Positions 42,553 through 43,891 of a stretch of DNA of 43,891 nucleotides are shown here, piece by piece. Position 1 is the first letter of the stretch; each line of letters begins with the position of its first letter. The position numbers and the translations under genes are program-made. Under the pieces are notes generated by a model, which was not told the origin of the DNA, did not search any database, and saw only the letters and a list, made by a program, of their open reading frames with translations. This DNA comes from MED-G17 sp963991985 (GTDB taxonomy: Bacteria > Bacteroidota > Bacteroidia > NS11-12g > UBA9320), in contig CAXDRX010000012.1 in NCBI GenBank assembly GCA_963991985.1, forward strand, positions 1 to 43,891, written 5' to 3'.

Positions 42553-43863
42553 ATGGCTTATTTTAGAATAAACGGTGGACAAAAACTATCTGGCGAAATC
42601 CATCCTCAAGGTGCAAAAAATGAAGCACTCCAAGTATTGTGTGCCGTTCTCTTAACCCAAGAGAAGGTTACCATTTACAATCTGCCCAATATCATTGATG
42701 TCAACTTACTTATTGATTTGTTAGGAGGATTGGGCGTAAAAATTGAAGATGGGCAAAAAGGTGGTAAAATATTTCAGGCAGATAACATCAATCTTGACTA
42801 TATCGCCACAGAAGAATATCGATCAAAGAGTGCAAAAATCAGGGGATCTGTTATGCTTTTGGGCCCACTTTTGGCTCGTTTTGGAGGAGGGTACATTCCT
42901 AGTCCGGGAGGAGATAAAATAGGAAGGCGCAGAATGGATACCCATTTTTTTGGCTTTGAAAAACTGGGGGCCATATTTACCTACCAAAAAGCAGACAAAT
43001 CTTTTCACATAAATGCCAAAAATCTTAAAGGTGCACATATGCTACTCCCTGAAGCTTCTGTTACTGGTACGGCCAATATCTTAATGGCCGCAAGCATGGC
43101 CGAAGGAAAAACGACGATATACAACGCAGCTTGCGAACCTTACTTACAACAACTATGCAAAATGCTGATTGCCATGGGAGCGAAAATTGAAGGGGTTGGC
43201 TCTAACCTACTCACCATCTATGGAGTAACTGAGCTGGGTGGGTGCAGTCATACCATACTTCCCGATATGATAGAAATTGGCAGTTTTCTATCCATGGCGG
43301 CCATCACGAATTCTTCCATTAGAATAAAAAACGTTCGTTACGATCAACTTGGCCTGTTGCCACAAACGTTCAGAAAATTAGGTCTTCATCTTAAATTAGA
43401 AGGAGATGATCTGGTGGTTGATGAACAAGCAAGCTATGAAATTCAGAACTTTATTGATGGAAGTATTATGACTCTTGCTGACGCCCCATGGCCCGGTCTG
43501 AGTCCTGATTTACTAAGTGTAATTTTGGTGATGTGTACCCAAGCCAAAGGCAATGTGCTTATCCATCAAAAAATGTTTGAAAGTAGACTCTTCTTCGTTG
43601 ATAACCTTATTGATATGGGTGCTCAGATCATTCTTTGCGATCCCCATAGAGCAACCATCATGGGTCTCAATCGCGCCATTCCATTGAAGGGAATCAAAAT
43701 GAGCTCCCCAGATATCCGGGCAGGCGTATCCCTTCTTATTGCCGCATTAAGTGCAGAGGGGACAAGTGAAATTCACAACATAAGACAAATAGATCGTGGA
43801 TATCAAGATATAGAAAGTCGGCTAAAATCCATTGGAGCTGATATCCAAAGAATTAAGGAATAG
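42553..43863 (+). CDS. murA: UDP-N-acetylglucosamine 1-carboxyvinyltransferase
   Basis: The 436-residue enzyme adds enolpyruvate to UDP-GlcNAc, the first committed peptidoglycan step. Features are the Lys-Asn pair (HPQGAKNEALQVL, Lys22 and Asn23), EEYRSKSAKIRGSVMLLGP, and the EPT-fold repeats through DIRAGVSLLIAALSAEG. The flexible-loop Cys that fosfomycin alkylates is replaced by Asp121 in PSPGGDKIGRRRMDTHFFG, which predicts fosfomycin insensitivity. That change is known from other lineages and, as I recall, common in this phylum. The gene starts right after the DUF4290 stop and is complete; 28 unannotated bases follow to the window end. Confidence 0.97.
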   Translation: MAYFRINGGQKLSGEIHPQGAKNEALQVLCAVLLTQEKVTIYNLPNIIDVNLLIDLLGGLGVKIEDGQKGGKIFQADNINLDYIATEEYRSKSAKIRGSVMLLGPLLARFGGGYIPSPGGDKIGRRRMDTHFFGFEKLGAIFTYQKADKSFHINAKNLKGAHMLLPEASVTGTANILMAASMAEGKTTIYNAACEPYLQQLCKMLIAMGAKIEGVGSNLLTIYGVTELGGCSHTILPDMIEIGSFLSMAAITNSSIRIKNVRYDQLGLLPQTFRKLGLHLKLEGDDLVVDEQASYEIQNFIDGSIMTLADAPWPGLSPDLLSVILVMCTQAKGNVLIHQKMFESRLFFVDNLIDMGAQIILCDPHRATIMGLNRAIPLKGIKMSSPDIRAGVSLLIAALSAEGTSEIHNIRQIDRGYQDIESRLKSIGADIQRIKE

Positions 43864-43891
43864 TTGCTTATTCCGTCAAAATGTCACAAAA

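Overview
The window reads as chromosomal DNA from a low-GC member of the Bacteroidota. Three things point there. The partial 16S gene at the left edge looks like that phylum, and possibly the Saprospiria, though the latter is only an impression. Promoters repeatedly match the Bacteroidota -7 element TAnnTTTG, with clear ribosome-binding sites almost absent. Several products are of types I associate with this phylum: a DUF4290 protein, a three-subunit B-type succinate dehydrogenase, a DksA-like protein without its zinc cysteines, and a MurA with Asp at the fosfomycin-binding Cys position. Nearly all genes are conserved and intact. I see no phage, transposase, CRISPR array, tRNA or defence island.

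Layout. 1-325: 5' end of a 16S rRNA gene on the minus strand, with a 276-base leader holding two tandem promoters. 602-2496 (minus): terC and two thioredoxin-fold lipoproteins. 2564-3894 (plus): a small membrane protein and pdhB. 3896-5714 (minus): pcm and an envelope amidase. 5807-8987 (plus): a coupled cassette of a degenerate Gfo/Idh/MocA-like protein, a lipoprotein and a polyprenyl glycosylphosphotransferase. 9066-10992 (plus): a sodium-coupled NSS transporter followed by two tiny single-helix proteins. 11002-15372 (minus): ileS, a DksA-like gene and lspA. 15413-20888 (minus): tamB and hppD. 20945-24487 (plus): tsaD, crcB, a secreted protein of unknown function and a Blh carotenoid oxygenase, each overlapping the next by 1 or 4 bases. 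24475-26456 (minus): a TetR-like regulator and an ABC1/UbiB-family protein. 26512-27198 (plus): radC. 27188-31335 (minus): sdhC-sdhA-sdhB-ribE. 31465-32472 (plus): pyrD. 32469-34705 (minus): a LysM glucosaminidase and an MCE protein. 34767-37519 (plus): dsbD and gmhA. 37488-38453 (minus): a lipoprotein. 38472-38723 (minus): rpsT. 38830-41808 (plus): glyS and an aldehyde dehydrogenase. 41935-43863 (plus): DUF4290 and murA. No gene-free stretch reaches 300 bases.

How the genes work together. Envelope biogenesis is the main theme: murA, lspA, tamB, the MCE protein, amidase, glucosaminidase, gmhA and the glycosylphosphotransferase. Thiol redox (dsbD and two thioredoxin lipoproteins), respiration (sdhCAB with ribE for flavin supply, quinone-linked pyrD, pdhB) and translation (ileS, glyS, rpsT, tsaD, rRNA) make up most of the rest. 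Packing is very tight, with four convergent gene pairs overlapping tail to tail.

Most worth a second look: very short or absent 5' leaders and TTG triplets inside -7 boxes that imitate start codons; the two mini-proteins behind the NSS transporter; the MocA-like protein that appears to have lost its catalytic lysine and histidine; the blh gene with no rhodopsin or carotenoid gene in sight; and the paired rRNA promoters with a shared initiation block. I found no convincing entirely new multi-gene system.
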